Shown here piece by piece: positions 29,601-41,390 of a stretch of 64,000 nt of DNA (within the stretch, counting starts at the first letter, position 1; every line of letters begins with the position of its first letter). Source of the stretch: UBA6164 sp964344155 (lineage in GTDB: Bacteria > Patescibacteriota > Gracilibacteria > BD1-5 > UBA6164); NCBI GenBank assembly GCA_964344155.1, contig CAYFMG010000005.1:12587-76586 (forward strand), read 5' to 3'. Made by a program: the position numbers and the translations under genes. The notes beneath the pieces are model-generated. The model did no database searches. It saw nothing but the letters and a program-made list of their open reading frames with translations, and had not been told where the DNA came from.

Positions 29601-29994
29601 TAAGTACTGATAGTTTATCAGTTTCATCATATATTACAAAGTCCTTTTTTAGTCAGATATTTAGTTCTTCAGCTAAAAAGTTAGCTAAGGTTTCTTTTAG
29701 CATAAATATTCATATCGAGTGAAATGTTCATATAAGAGGAAAATTTCACCTAGCATAGATGTTTCTAGGCGTTTCTACTCATAGAGTTTTAGCTACTCTT
29801 TCTCTCATTTCATTAGCTGCTTTGTTGGTAAATGTTACCATCATAATAGAGTTTGGGTTAATTCCCTTTTCTCTAATCATATACTCTACTCTAGCTGTTA
29901 ATGTTGCAGTTTTTCAACTACCTGCACCTGCTATTATAAGTAAAGGTCAGTCTATTTTGTTTTTGGCTTCAGCTTGCTTTGGGTTTAGTTGCAT
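26662..29994 (-). CDS. uvrD: UvrD/PcrA superfamily I DNA helicase with intein
   Basis: 1110 codons, of which 367 are an intein (28114-29214), leaving a 743-residue helicase. Walker A IIAGAGSGKTATLTARVEYM at about residue 22; motif II DEYQDTNAPQYE; motif III VVGDDYQ | SIYSWRGADMR is split by the intein; motif V TIHTSKGLE. The C-terminus has the Tudor-like clamp RGDKINHPKFGNGIITSLNG found in PcrA. 3'-5' helicase for repair and replication restart. Many invariant glycines are TGA. The insertion site, between Gln and Ser of the GDDxQSIY motif, is a catalytic core position. Confidence 0.93.
28114..29214 (-). mobile_element. Intein in UvrD helicase motif III (367 aa)
   Basis: Begins with Cys (CLTGDTKINIEGSKVKNLEE, splicing block A), block B KIKASSKHIFF with the expected His, and ends VYDLDIAKTHNFVANNILTH-Asn, followed by Ser+1 of the helicase (THN|SIYSWRG). 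Every splicing residue needed (Cys1, block-B His, penultimate His, terminal Asn, Ser+1) is present. The central about 200 residues hold an endonuclease-like insert with GVYLMYKHNVGYRIGFTRFK followed by GLRKRLNGEQADK and a conserved Glu, reminiscent of a GIY-YIG nuclease; LAGLIDADG motifs were not seen. Splices out of the precursor and probably homes into intein-free alleles. Confidence 0.9.
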
Positions 29995-30094
29995 TTTAAT
30001 TTGACTTTTTATTAATAATTATATATAATGTTAGTACAAATGGTCTTTGTACCCTACTCCTTTTTTAAAGGAGGAACTATTAAAGAGTTATTAT

Positions 30095-30484
30095 TTAAAA
30101 TAATAGCTCTTTTAATTTTGTTTGTAATTCAGAATAAAAAGCTCTACTTATCATTCAATATCTTCTATATAATCTTTTTGAATCAAAGAGTCTCATTTGA
30201 GATATTATAGCACTACTTGTTACTCATTTTTTGAATTCAAAACTATAATAAAATTTTGAATTTTTATTTTTTGATGTAAGAGGTATTCAGTAAAAAAGAT
30301 TATTATTAAATTTTTTGTAGACCAAAACAGGTCTTAAAAAATTATCTCATTTTCCATTTTGTTCAAATCAAATATTTTCTCATAAAGATGTATACCATAT
30401 TTCTCTTTCATGAAAATGTATATTTTTACTTGTATTATCTAATTTTGCTTTTAATCATATCCATTTTTTAAATTCTTTCTACAT
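30095..30484 (-). pseudogene. MazF/PemK-family toxin, probably inactivated at codon 2
   Basis: The frame reads a MazF/PemK toxin: REIWYTSLGENIGFEQNG, then RPVLVYKKFNNNLFYGIPLT, then SQMRLFDSKRLYRRYG. MazF enzymes are mRNA interferases. The only usable ATG (30482-30484) is directly followed by TAG (30479-30481), and upstream there is another stop, so no normal start exists; CAG to TAG would explain it. No antitoxin gene adjoins it. A non-ATG start cannot be fully ruled out. A hairpin overlaps the stop and acts as terminator. Confidence 0.75.
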
Positions 30485-30579
30485 TTTTAATTCTTAGTTT
30501 TTAACTTCTTCAATATATATAAGATATACTTTTTACAAAATTATATTTATTTTTTGTGTTAAAAAATAAATATTATAAA

Positions 30580-30607
30580 TTGACTTTTGTTTATATATAA
30601 TTATAAA
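30580..30607 (+). promoter_or_regulatory. Promoter, probably giving a leaderless transcript
   Basis: TTGACT, 16-base spacer, TATAAA; the ATG of the VWA gene is only 6 bases after the -10 box, so transcription would start at or next to the start codon. Confidence 0.6.
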
Positions 30608-30613
30608 ATATAT

Positions 30614-32743
30614 ATGAAGAGTATTAGTGATATAATTATAGGTTTACAAAATACCTCTGAACAACAAGAAAGTTCAGAGGTTACTATAAGTTGAGCTCAA
30701 AAAATAGCTGAAGAAATATCAGATAATGCTAATTGAATTTTAACAAGAAATGAAGTAGAAGAGTTTTTAATTAGAAAACAACAAACTTTTGTACGTAACC
30801 AAAGAGATCAGAATCTATTATTAAAAGAACTAACATGAAAAGTAGCTGTGGCTGCTCATCATAAAATATTTAAGAATGGAATAAGTGTTGGTTTATGAGA
30901 GTGATATTATACTACTGTTAGTAGAGAAAATAGTAAATTGATAGATTACTATTTTGATACAGGATGATATGGTATCAAAAAATATACAAAAATGAAAAAT
31001 GAGTGGTTTACCCCAGAAAGGATTATTGTTGATGCTATTGATATGGAATCAGAAGTACCGGAAGTAATTCATGGAATAACTAGACATGAGATATGAGAAG
31101 TTATGTTTAATAATTGGAAGTACTTTATTCTATCTCAGTATCAGATGGAAAAAAGACTTGAGGGGGTTGATGGTATGTGAAAATGACGGTGAAAGGATTT
31201 TGGTATGTTTATAAATGCTGTTTGAGATCCAAGGATTAATTATTTTACTTCACAAATATCAGAAGGGTCAGCCAGAGATATAATGTATGCTGAGTTATCT
31301 TGATTAACATGACTTGTATGAAAAATATGACAATTACCTGTGCATCAACAATTTTTAATGTTAGCAAATGCTAGAGAAGCCGAAGATTATGCTCCTAGTT
31401 TAGTTGATTTATTAAAAAGTGAATCTGATCCTAAGGCACTAGATTTTTATAATGAACATAAAGATGACCTAGAATTAATTTCTAGAACTTTGGATATAAA
31501 AGATTTTTATGAGTTAGCTACAAAACTATGGTCAAAATATTTAAAAATTATAGATGAAGAAGCTAGAGAATTGGAGCATTATAAAGAAATGATATTATTG
31601 TTACCAATGCCATGTTGAACATGATTTTTGTATGATAAGTCTACATGAACTATTGTCCCTATACCACTTGATGCCATAAATACTGTACAAGGTAGATGAA
31701 ATATGGATAGGATAACAGATAAAAGAGATAGGAATGAAAATCTAGATGAAAATAAGTTAGACAAAGATAAGGCAAAAGAAATACTTGATAAACTTGCAAA
31801 TCCTGAAGATTGAGATGCAGGTCAGAAAGAAGATTGAGAAAAAAGTGAAGATTGAGAAAAATCAAGTAGTAAAGAGGAATCAGAAAATGAAACTGATTGA
31901 GAAGAAGAAGGAGGTGCTTATTGATGACAATGAAGTTCTTGATGATTAAATCAGGTTTATAGAACTAAACCAGATGTGTCATATAAACAGGTTTTTAGAT
32001 GAATTGATAATGTTTCTAAAAGTTTTAAAAGATTATTAAAACCTTTTATTCCTAGAGATAAGCCATGAATTGTTCCTAGACAAAGTACATGAGCTTTTAG
32101 GGTTTCTGATTTTATTAGAACTACTTGAAAATCATCAGATGTATTTTTAGAAGTAGTTGATTGAATAGAACATTATGCAGTTTTTTGAATAATAATTGAT
32201 AATAGTTGAAGTACTTCAGAAAACAATAAAATAAAATATTTTAAAGCAACAGCTTATGCTTTAGCCGAATGATTGAGTGCTAATGATATTCCCTTTGAGA
32301 TGATGACATACTGAAATGATTGGAGTTGAAGTATAGCTTTTATACATAAGATTTCAGATGGATCATCTTTTACAAAAAAAGAAAAAAATAGATTAGCTTC
32401 AGTTTCAGCAAATTGATGACAACTTGATGTAGAATGCTTAGCTTTAAGCTGATCTCATTTAATTCCTCTTTCAAAAACACTTGATTGTAAACCCTTTTTT
32501 ATAATCATTTGTGATTGATTAACTGATATTTGACTCAAGTATCAAGTAGAAAAATTAAGATGACAGTGATGAGTTGTATTGTGAGTATGAGTAATGATAC
32601 CTGATGAAGATAAAAAAGAATTTAGAGAAAATTTTTGAGATAGACATGGGATACTGGTTGATGATTTTAATCGTATTCCAATGGAGATAATGAGAAAAAT
32701 AAAAAGGGAGAGTAATAAGATCTTTAAGCTAAAAAGAAAATAA
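30614..32743 (+). CDS. VWA-domain protein (MoxR partner)
   Basis: 709 residues. The N-terminal half is helical (metal-dependent folding cannot be judged), with an early HEIGEVMFNNW motif; an acidic low-complexity linker spans about residues 395-440. The C-terminal von Willebrand A domain has the MIDAS motif DNSGSTS (Asp529 approximately), then a Thr-containing loop and IICDGLTDIG. Layout matches CobT/NorD-like VWA partners of MoxR AAA ATPases. Next gene, 21 bases downstream, is such an ATPase, so they form a two-gene chaperone unit. About 50 glycines are TGA. Confidence 0.85.
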
Positions 32744-32764
32744 TTTAATAATACTAAAATATAA

Positions 32765-34912
32765 ATGACAAATAGTGAAAATAATGTATGAGATATTCTT
32801 TGATTAACAGAAGAGCAAATTAATGAACTACCTAAAGAAGAATTAGAAAAACTTCAATCTGAGATTTTATCAAATCCAATTTTTGAAATATGACTTGTTT
32901 GAGAATATGCAAAAAATAGAGTTCTTGATATAATGGATAGAGCTATAGATAAATTTGAACAATACTTTGAGGATATTAATAAACTACCAGACTTAGCAAA
33001 AGAAAAATATAGAAAACTGGAGGATGATTTAATAAAAAGAAAAAATGAAATTTCACAGCGTAAAGAAATAGATATAAAAAAAGAAGCTATAGTTATAGCT
33101 TATTCAGAATTTATTGAAAGAGCTCAGTTGTCTATTATTCATGATTATATTGAAACTGTATGAAATCATAGGTTACAAATTCAAGTTAATTGATGAAAAT
33201 TTATCAAATACTGATCTTTGCGTGTTAATTTTGAATGAAATGAAATGTTTTGAGTTGATGATACATCAAATGCTTTACTTAAAAGTATAAAGGTTAGAAA
33301 TATTACAAATATAGTTTGGAATGATGCTTGATGAAGACAATCATCTTTATATGCTTCTATAGAATTATTTAGAAGAAAATGAGATATACTTGTTGCAACT
33401 ATCTCAAAATTGTTAATGATGACTAGAAAACAAAATGATATCTATAAAATAATTGATGACTTTAATGATTTTATATCTCCTGAAAATCTTTTAAAATGAC
33501 CTATAGAAAAATATGATAGAGTTTTAAGAACTGCAGAAAAAACAGGTGTTGAATCAATAGATAATGAAATAGAAAAAATGCATTGAGAACTTGTTGATAA
33601 AGTTCAAAGGAAAATGAATGTTTTAGCTGATGCTAGAAGAGTTCATGAAATGCAACAAGAGTGAGATAGAATAGTTACTTCAGCTTCAATTATGACTCGT
33701 AAAAAAGAGGTGGCAGAGTGAATGAGTTTTAGGTACATTAAATATGATAAAACAGCTACTAATGTAGAGTTAATACCACCTTCTGAATTATGAGATAAAG
33801 AAAAAAGCAATGGAGATATTTATTTTCAAATTCCCTATTATGAATCAAATGATCCAGATAGGTTTATAGAGCAAAAAGATTTTGTGTTAACAGAGTATCA
33901 TTGGGATATTTTGTTTAACAGAATGAAGGCTCTTTACCACTATCCTACTAGAAATACTCTTTTAGTATGACTTGCTTGAACTGGTAAGGATTATTTTATA
34001 GAATATCTAGCTTCACTTATGAATATGGAAAATTGTCTGATTCAATGAAAAAAATTAATTACAATTGAGGACTTTTTCTATACAAGAAGAATAAGTAAAG
34101 ACTGAGATTATTCAGTACCGACTCCAGCTGAAACATTTGTAAGTAAAAGTTGATGTTTACTTAATCTTACAGAGGTAAATAAGTTTGGTCCAATGCTTAG
34201 TGATTTAAATCCATTATTTGAGCCAGCTACTCGTAAAATATTTTTAGAGGTAAAATGACAATACTTTAGTATTCCTGCATGAAACATGATTTTTTGATCT
34301 ATGAATCCTTCGTGGTTTTGAGGTTGAAGATCTGATTTAGAGTTTGATGTAAAGGATCGTTTTCAAAATATATTTAAATATGAATATTTACCTTTTTTCT
34401 GAGATGCAGATATGTTAGAAAAATGATTAGCTGAACAAACTCCTAAAATAAATACTTGAATAGCATGAGATGATAAGGTCGTATATTATTCATATGAAGC
34501 AGAAATTTATTATAAAAGTTTTCCTGCTTTAGAAAAAATGTGACAAACGATGTTTAGAAATACCTGGAATAAGATGTTTAATCAATGATGATATAATTCA
34601 AATAAAGATAAAGTCTACTTATCACATAAAGATGCAAAAATTAGATCTATATCAGTATTAAAAAATATTTTAGAGTTTGTTAATCTTTATAGAAAAGTAT
34701 TTGAAATGGCTAGGTTAGATAAAGTACAATTAGAACCATCAGAAATGCTTACTCAACGTACTCTTAAAACATTTATTGAAGATACTGCTATGATTGATCC
34801 TCTTTCTAAAAATCCTGATACTTATAAAGTTGTAATTAAATATATTTTAAAAGGAAGAATAGAAGATGAAGAAGAATGAATGCCTCTTATAAGACAGATA
34901 CTTAATAAATAA
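32765..34912 (+). CDS. MoxR-like AAA+ ATPase with degenerate motifs
   Basis: 715 residues. The N-terminal 380 residues are helical and unfamiliar (probable VWA-binding or substrate domain). The AAA core has Walker A VGLAGTGKD (residues 401-409), where the residue after Lys is Asp rather than Ser/Thr, and a Walker B-like LLNLTEVN at about 468 in which the usual Asp is Thr. Sensor-1-like FGSMNPSWFGGG and DVKDRF arginine-finger region follow. MoxR proteins with VWA partners act as metal-insertion or complex-remodelling chaperones. The two substitutions could weaken ATP hydrolysis. Terminator at 34911-34943. Confidence 0.83.
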
Positions 34913-34943
34913 AGATTAGTTTTTTTAAACTAATCTTTTTTTT
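34911..34943. terminator. Bidirectional terminator
   Basis: Stem aaagattagttt / aaactaatcttt with T-run between convergent genes. Confidence 0.8.
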
Positions 34944-36084
34944 AATTACTATATGCTAATTCTTTAGTATCTGAAATTATGTTTTGCATAATCTTTGAGA
35001 TTTTATTTTTTGTCTTTTTTATAATATTAGATGGACTTAGTAATTTTTTATAATCTACAACTTTCTTTCAAGTATCCAAATTATATTTTATGTTTTTTCA
35101 GTTTACATCATAATTACAGAAATAACTTCAGTTTTCTTCATAAGAATCTATAATTGAAAAATTTGAGTTATGAGCATTTTTAAATATTTGTATATTTTCT
35201 TTTGTGAAGCTTTGATATCAATTATTGTATCTTTGTTTAGTTAACTTTCACCTTTTGTTTATATAAAATAACTCTTTTGTATCTAGGTCTATAAATGTTT
35301 TTCTTCACATTAACTCTATATCAGCAATTGTCCTATTTCCTATATTTCTTACATTTCAAATATCACTAAAAAATCAACTGTTTTCTCACGAGTTTAGGTT
35401 TATATAACTGTAGTTTAAAAAGTCATTATTATTTGTAATTGAATGTTTTACTTTTATAAAAACTCAACTATCTGTTTTTATTGTTTCTCATACTATTTCT
35501 TCATAAGGTCAATACGTATTTTTACTACTACATATATATTTTTTACCTTTTTTCTCAGCTTGAAAATAAACTTCTCAGTTTATTTCTTTTATATTATTAA
35601 TTTTACTATAATATTCTCATATTACTTTCCCTGTTTCTGTATTTATACAACATTCAACTCAAAACTTTGAAACTGTTACATATTTTCATTTATAATTATT
35701 TATTACTTCATAATAATTATTTTTTCATTCTCTTAATCAAGCTCTATATATTATATAATCTACTCAATTTATTCTTTCTATTATAACAGCACTTTTATTT
35801 CCTTCTTTTTTGTCTTTGTTATTTTTTGATTCAAAAAGTTGTATTATATTATTTTGAGTATTATTTCATGATTCTTGAGTTTTTGGAGAAGAAATTACCC
35901 TATTTTTACTTGTTTCCGGAGAACTTTTTTGAAAATCCAGTATTTGAGCTGTTTTTCATTTTTGTTTATTTATTCTACTTTTTAAAGCTCTAGACTTTTG
36001 CTTTAGTCTTTTTGTTCTTTGTATAATAGAATTTTGTATTTCTACAAAATCTTGATCTTTTAATGCTAAATTACCTGCTATCAT
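34942..36084 (-). CDS. Hypothetical protein, 380 aa
   Basis: One code-25 frame from ATG 36084 to TAA 34942. The N-terminal 70 residues are basic and helical, residues 70-125 are Ser/Asn/Lys-rich linker, and the remainder is Tyr/Asn/Lys-rich with repeated beta-like strands containing WxxG/YxG patterns (for example KYVTVSKFGVECCINTETGK), possibly several copies of a short beta repeat. No signal peptide. Family not recognised. Confidence 0.65.
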
Positions 36085-36185
36085 GTATAGTTTATATTAA
36101 AAAATATTTAAGATATTATAAATAAAAACAACTAAAAGTCAAATTAAAAAAATAGTAATAATAAAAATATAGTACTTTTTGGGTA

Positions 36186-39100
36186 CTATATTTTTATTAT
36201 ATCGTCTATTTCTTTAGCTGTTAAGTCTATTAAATGTTCTATTCTTTGTAAAGATTCTTCTCATCTTGTAGATAAGTTTAGCTCATCTAATCAATTTAGC
36301 ACACTTTTTTGGTGTTCAAGTTTATCTAAAATTTCATCAAAAGATTTCAATTTAGTTTTTATTCATTTTAATTTTTCTAAATCAAACTTTGATTCTATGT
36401 ATTCTCTAAAACTAGAGTTTGATTTTAAGAATAAATATATATTAAACTGTACAGATATAAAGTTTTCAAAATAATCTTTTTCAAAAATACGTGATAATAA
36501 TTTTAAACAATCTTTATGTAATTGATCAAAAGATATATTTAAATTTGTTCATAGATTATTATTTTCATACTCTTTTTCTTTGAAAAATGCTTTTAATTTT
36601 TTCTCGGCTACTTTTGTTTTCCTATTGTTTTTGTTATTTGTTTCTATTATATCTAGTTTTTGATTGATAAAATCTAATTCTTGTTCATTAAATAATCACT
36701 TAGATAATAATTCTTTTAATAATTCTATATTTACATACTCAATATTTGTTTCATATAATTCATTAAATAAATTTCTTCAATTAAAATTTATTTCTTTTGG
36801 TTTCAATGATATTTTAAAATCTGATTCTAATTCAGCTTCTGTAATACTTATTTCATCATATATATCAGATAAAACTACTTCTATTAAATCTATTAATTCA
36901 TCTTCTATAGTATCAGGGTCTTTTAGTTTACCATTATAAAAATCATCTATATAAGAGCTACATTTATCTTTTATCTCTTTATTATTACATAAGTTATTAA
37001 AGCTTTTTTGTATTCTATTTGTAAATGTTTTTGCTTTTTCTCTTTTAGAACTCTCTTCTTCTTCTATAAAGAAATTGTAAAGTAGTGTGTAGTTTTCAAT
37101 TATACCTTTTAGTACTTCTGTTTTTAATGATTTTTTTTGGTTTTTTAATTTTGAGATTCTATTTTTTAGAGCTCTATTTCTTATAAGTTTTTTATTTATT
37201 CTGTCAAAAACAATCTTTTTTTGCCAAGATACAGATTCAAAAATTTCTCTTAAAGAGCTATTTATTACATTAATTCAATTAGATTCAAACTGTTTACTTA
37301 GGTATGATTGTATATAAGAGGTTCTTTGTTTGTATATTTCTGATCATTTATTTTTTATTTCTTCTATTGTTTTAGTATTACTATGTCTTATTTTTTGTTC
37401 TTCTATACTTAGAGTTTCTTCTCTTTCTTCTTTTGGTTCTTCATATTTTATCTTAGATAAAAAGCTTGGAGTGCTTACTTTTTTGATTTTTGAGGCTTTT
37501 CTTGCTATTTGTTTAGCTTTATCTAAAACTTGAGTTTCCCCTGTTTTAATACAATACTCTGAATATAATTCTGGTATAGTTACTTTTATATCTATTCTAT
37601 CTTGAGCTTTTAGTATTTCTTCTATATCTTTTTTTAATAACTCTTGTCCTTCTATATTTCCGTGATTTAAGGCTATTGTTGCATTTTTCTTTATTTTTCA
37701 GTCTTCAATTGATTCTGTTATATATTGCAATATCTCATCATGTCATATGTGAGAAGAAAATCAATCTATATATTTTCTAGTACATTTTTTTTCATATTTT
37801 TCTCAAGCTATTGTAACTGTTTTTGATTCTCAAAATACTATATCATTTCAAATAGTTCACTTAGAAAGATATCATGGTGCTAGTATTGTAGCATCAGGGT
37901 TTTGTAGTACAATAGGTAGATGATTCATTATTGCTCAACCATCCATCATTCATGATGATGCTAATATTATACGTTTTTTATTATTTATGATTTTTCAATC
38001 AATATCTTTTTCATAAAGCTCTTCAAATTCTCAAAATTCTAAAAATCTAAATATTTCTTTTCAAAAAACTTTTATTTGAGTTTCTGCTTTTAATAAATCA
38101 AAAACTTCTCACATATGGTTTATATATATGTTTGTTATTTTTTGTCCTAGAGGAGCATCTATAAGTATTTCATGATCAAGAAAATCTTGTCATTTTTCTA
38201 CTTTCTCTTTTATTATAGTTAATAATATTTCTTGAAGTCTTTGTTGTGAAAATACTGAGATTAAAACATCTCATTTTGAATCTTTTATTGATTTTGTTAA
38301 TTCTTCTATTGCTTTTTGTCTATCTACATGATTTTTACCTCAATATGTACTTTCTATTTGTAAGTAATCAACTGGTAGTGGTGGTATTTCAGGTCTTCAT
38401 AGTCTGTTATCATTTATTCTTCATAAATCACCAGTAAAACAAGCTGTTACAGCATGACCATTAATATCAAGTAGTCTATCAACTTTTCATCTAACTTCTC
38501 AAGATGTAATTATAACACTTGCTGAACCAACTATATGTGCAGCATCAAAAAGAGAAATACCTGTTATATTTCTTGAGCCATTATTTTCATTTGTTACTTC
38601 AAGTTTTAAGCTTGCTCTTGTGATATCTTCTGAGTTATAGTCTATAGCTATTTTTAGTACATCAACTACTAATTCATCATCATTTATTACATTTTCTATA
38701 TGATATCTTGTTTCTATACCATACTTCTTTAGTATTTTTCTATTGTTTTTTAGATCTTTTTTTATTAATTTGTATTCTTCTCTTTCTTTGAATTCATCAT
38801 CATCTAAATAACTATATTTTTCACAATAAGTAAAGGCTGCTTCTAATTGTTTTTTAAATATATCTCTTTTTTCTTCTAGTTCTCCAGAGTGATTTTCTAT
38901 TGCATTATTAATTTGTCTTGTTAGATTGTCTTCCCATTTTTGCTTCAATTTGCTTTTTTCACTTCTACTATCTACTGATACATATCAATCAAATCAGTTA
39001 AGTATTTTTAAAGGCAGATTGTCTAACAAGTCTTGGTCTTCCCTATTTTTATTTTTTGAGTTTACTTTACTTGAACTTACAACTTTTTCTTCTGAATAAT

Positions 39101-39746
39101 CCATGCTATTAATTAAATCCATAACAGCTTGTAGGTCATCTTCATCGAAAAGTTTTTCTTTGATTCTATCAATTACTGATTTGATATCACTTTCATTTTT
39201 AACTTTGTAATAATCTAGGTACTCTTGAATTTCAAATAATACTTGATTTTGATCATAACTAGTTCATAGAGTTTTTTCTAGATATTTTTTAGAACTATTG
39301 CTTAGTCTATTTTGGGAAGAAGTTAATAGATTTTGTATTTTTAGAGCTTCTTTTAATCTAAATCATAGTTTTTTGTTTTTTGCTAGGTTTTCTATTATCT
39401 CTGATTCTTGTATTTTTAAACTATCTAAAAGCATTTCTATAGCTATACTTTTTGTAGCTGGAGTCATATATATAGCTCATTTATATCACATTTTTGCAAG
39501 TAGAGGTAGTCTTCATATGTGATCTATATGTCAGTGTGTTATAATTACTCAGTCTATATTTTTTAAAAAATCTATGTTTTCTTTATTAAATAAATCTGAA
39601 GCTTCTCATCATTGAAAAAGTCAAAGATCTATCAAAAATCTTTTTCATCCAATTTGAAGAATAGTAGCTGATCAAGTCAAACTAATTACTTCTTTGTCTC
39701 ATATTGTTTGAGGTACTGCTCAATGTAGGCTAACACTTGTATTCAT
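36186..39746 (-). CDS. Giant metallo-beta-lactamase/beta-CASP RNase, 1186 aa
   Basis: Motif 1-2 in FLIDLGLFQGG and THGHIDHIGRLPLLAKMG (His71, His73, Asp75, His76), then after an unusually long gap DAAHIVGSASVIITSGE (about residue 395), FTGDLGR, VDYLQIESTYGGKNH, the beta-CASP ASSGMMDGGAIMNHLP, IDGFSSHIGHDEIL, and ALNHGNIEGQELLK. This is the CPSF/YSH1-like RNA exo/endonuclease family, normally about 450-600 aa. Two expansions are odd: about 200 extra residues between HxHxDH and the next motif, and a helical tail of about 450 residues. I checked the frame for stops throughout. Likely RNA processing. Confidence 0.88.
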
Positions 39747-39749
39747 ATT

Positions 39750-40370
39750 TTATCTAAATGATTGATAAAGTTTATTTTCAAGAAAAAAAGTTATAAAATA
39801 ACTTATCATTAGGTTTCTAAATTCTTTTAGTCATTCTTCATTTGAAAAATCTATTAAAGATAGGTCTTCTTTAGGTATATATTCTGAAATATAGAAGTCT
39901 ATATCAGAGCTAAGTTCACTAAATCTTCTTCTTGCTTCTACTATTTCCTCTGACTTAAGTATTTTATATACTATATTTTTATTCTTATTCACTATGTTTA
40001 TTAGATTTCAATTTTCTCTTAGCTGTTTTCTTGTATCTGATGATAGTGTTAACGTAGAACTTGCAGCCATAACTGTTTTATGTTCAAAATGTATATTTTG
40101 CCCTAAATAAGCTTCTATTCTTAGGTATGTGTCAGCTCAAACTATTTCTAATAATTTTTCAGGTTTTCTGTATACTATATCATTTACCTTGATTCATTTT
40201 TTCCATAATTCTAGATCTTCTACTATATGTTCAGCCATTTCATGGTTTATTTTTCCTAGTATATCATATCTGAAGTTTACAAAATCATCATACTCTCAGT
40301 GTCTAGCTAGTCTTTCTGCCAATATTCCATTTTGACAGCTTGATTCTCAAGTTATAATTATATTCTGCAT
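39750..40370 (-). CDS. Hypothetical protein, 206 aa, possibly shikimate-kinase-like fold
   Basis: Ends 3 bases before the RNase start, so they are co-transcribed. Starts MQNIIITGESSCQNGILAER; the overall order (strand-loop-helix start, then MAASSTLTLSSDTRKQLREN near residue 120) recalls shikimate/small-molecule kinases, but the P-loop GxxGxGK[ST] is absent, so it would be inactive as a kinase. That likeness is a guess from pattern. A strong promoter (40409-40436) drives the pair. Confidence 0.6.
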
Positions 40371-40408
40371 CTATTTATCTAAGCAATTATTTTTTAATAT
40401 TATTTTAA

Positions 40409-40436
40409 TATATACTGCAAAAACTGTAAAAGTCAA
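40409..40436 (-). promoter_or_regulatory. Promoter for 39750-40370 and the RNase
   Basis: TTGACT, 16-base spacer, TATATA on the minus strand; back to back with a plus-strand promoter, the two -35 boxes lying within one palindrome. Confidence 0.7.
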
Positions 40437-40444
40437 ATTTATAT

Positions 40445-40472
40445 TTGACTTTTATTTTTTTGTCTGTATACT
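40445..40472 (+). promoter_or_regulatory. Promoter for the 76-aa gene
   Basis: TTGACT, 16-base spacer, TATACT. Confidence 0.7.
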
Positions 40473-40507
40473 ATTTTAGTTAAAAATAACTATTAATTGC
40501 AATTATT

Positions 40508-40738
40508 ATGGTAGGTACATCAACAACTACTAATATCAGTAGAAAAGAATGAGCTGAATTAAATATTATTTGATCATATATAAATACTATTTCAGGGGTT
40601 ACAGAAGTAAGTACTGCATCTGAAATGTGTGAAAATTTTACACAGTATATAAATGATTTATTAGAAAAATGATGAAGTGAAGAATATATAGCTTTATTAA
40701 AAGAGAAAAAACAAGAATTGATGGAAAAGTGTAAATAA
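40508..40738 (+). CDS. Hypothetical small protein, 76 aa
   Basis: ATG 40508 to TAA 40736, with four TGA-coded Gly. Sequence MVGTSTTTNISRKEGAELNI continues as an amphipathic helical protein, Glu/Lys-rich at the C-terminus with two Cys. Own promoter and own perfect-palindrome terminator, which supports it being real. Function unknown. Confidence 0.65.
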
Positions 40739-40775
40739 AAACCTTTAAGTTTAAACTTAAAGGTTTTTATTTTTT
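40736..40775. terminator. Bidirectional terminator (perfect palindrome)
   Basis: aaacctttaagttt / aaacttaaaggttt followed by T-runs; shared by the convergent genes at 40508 and 40767. Confidence 0.85.
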
Positions 40776-41390
40776 TACCATATGTAGATTATTAAAAGAG
40801 TATATATTACTTAACTCTTCTATGCTTGTGACTACAATATCATGATGGTTTCATATTTTTGATAAAGCTAGTCATTGTCAAAGGAGTATAAAAAAATGTA
40901 GATTTTTCATTAAATCATTTTCTACTCTATCATAGCTTAATACAACAGTTCAAGCTTGCATTTTATATAGATCTTCTTTTTCTAAATTTTTTTCATCCCT
41001 AAATATTTTATCTTTTCAAGTAATATACTTAACAAAACTGTAACAATCAAATCAATCTTTATCACATAGTATTTGATTTCTATTTTTTAAATATTCTGAG
41101 ATTTTATTTTTCATTTCATCTGGTAATTGTAAGGTTGTTGCTATATTATCTGAATTTATAAATATTAATTCTATTTGATTTGTATTACTTAGATTTTTAA
41201 ATCTTACTGGATTTTTTCACTTTAGATTATAATATGATTGTCTTTTTGAAAACTTTTGGTATTTTGGAATTGAGGTCCTAGAAAGAAGTATGTTATAAAT
41301 ATTTAGACATACTTCTTCAGATTCTTTTATTCATATTATATCATTTTCAGTTACACATAATAGTGTTTTATTATTGTTTGTTTTGTTCAT
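40767..41390 (-). CDS. Hypothetical protein, possible NlpC/P60-like fold, 207 aa
   Basis: ATG 41390 (overlapping the 3' end of the preceding gene by 20 bases) to TAA 40767. The C-terminal half has GFDCYSFVKYITG, a Cys at the start of a helix, and about 60 residues later LHFFILLGQGLALSKIGNHH, a layout like the Cys/His pair of NlpC/P60 cysteine peptidases. The N-terminal half is unassigned. The similarity is motif-level only. Third gene of an operon that begins at 43612. Confidence 0.55.

Noticed and set aside
30028..30210. 60-aa plus-strand frame
   Set aside because: Covers the terminator hairpin and antisense of the MazF/PemK frame; no family features.
39747..40370. RNase and its upstream frame as one 1394-aa protein
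   Set aside because: The same frame contains a TAA at 39750-39752, four bases before the ATG at 39746, so these are two genes.
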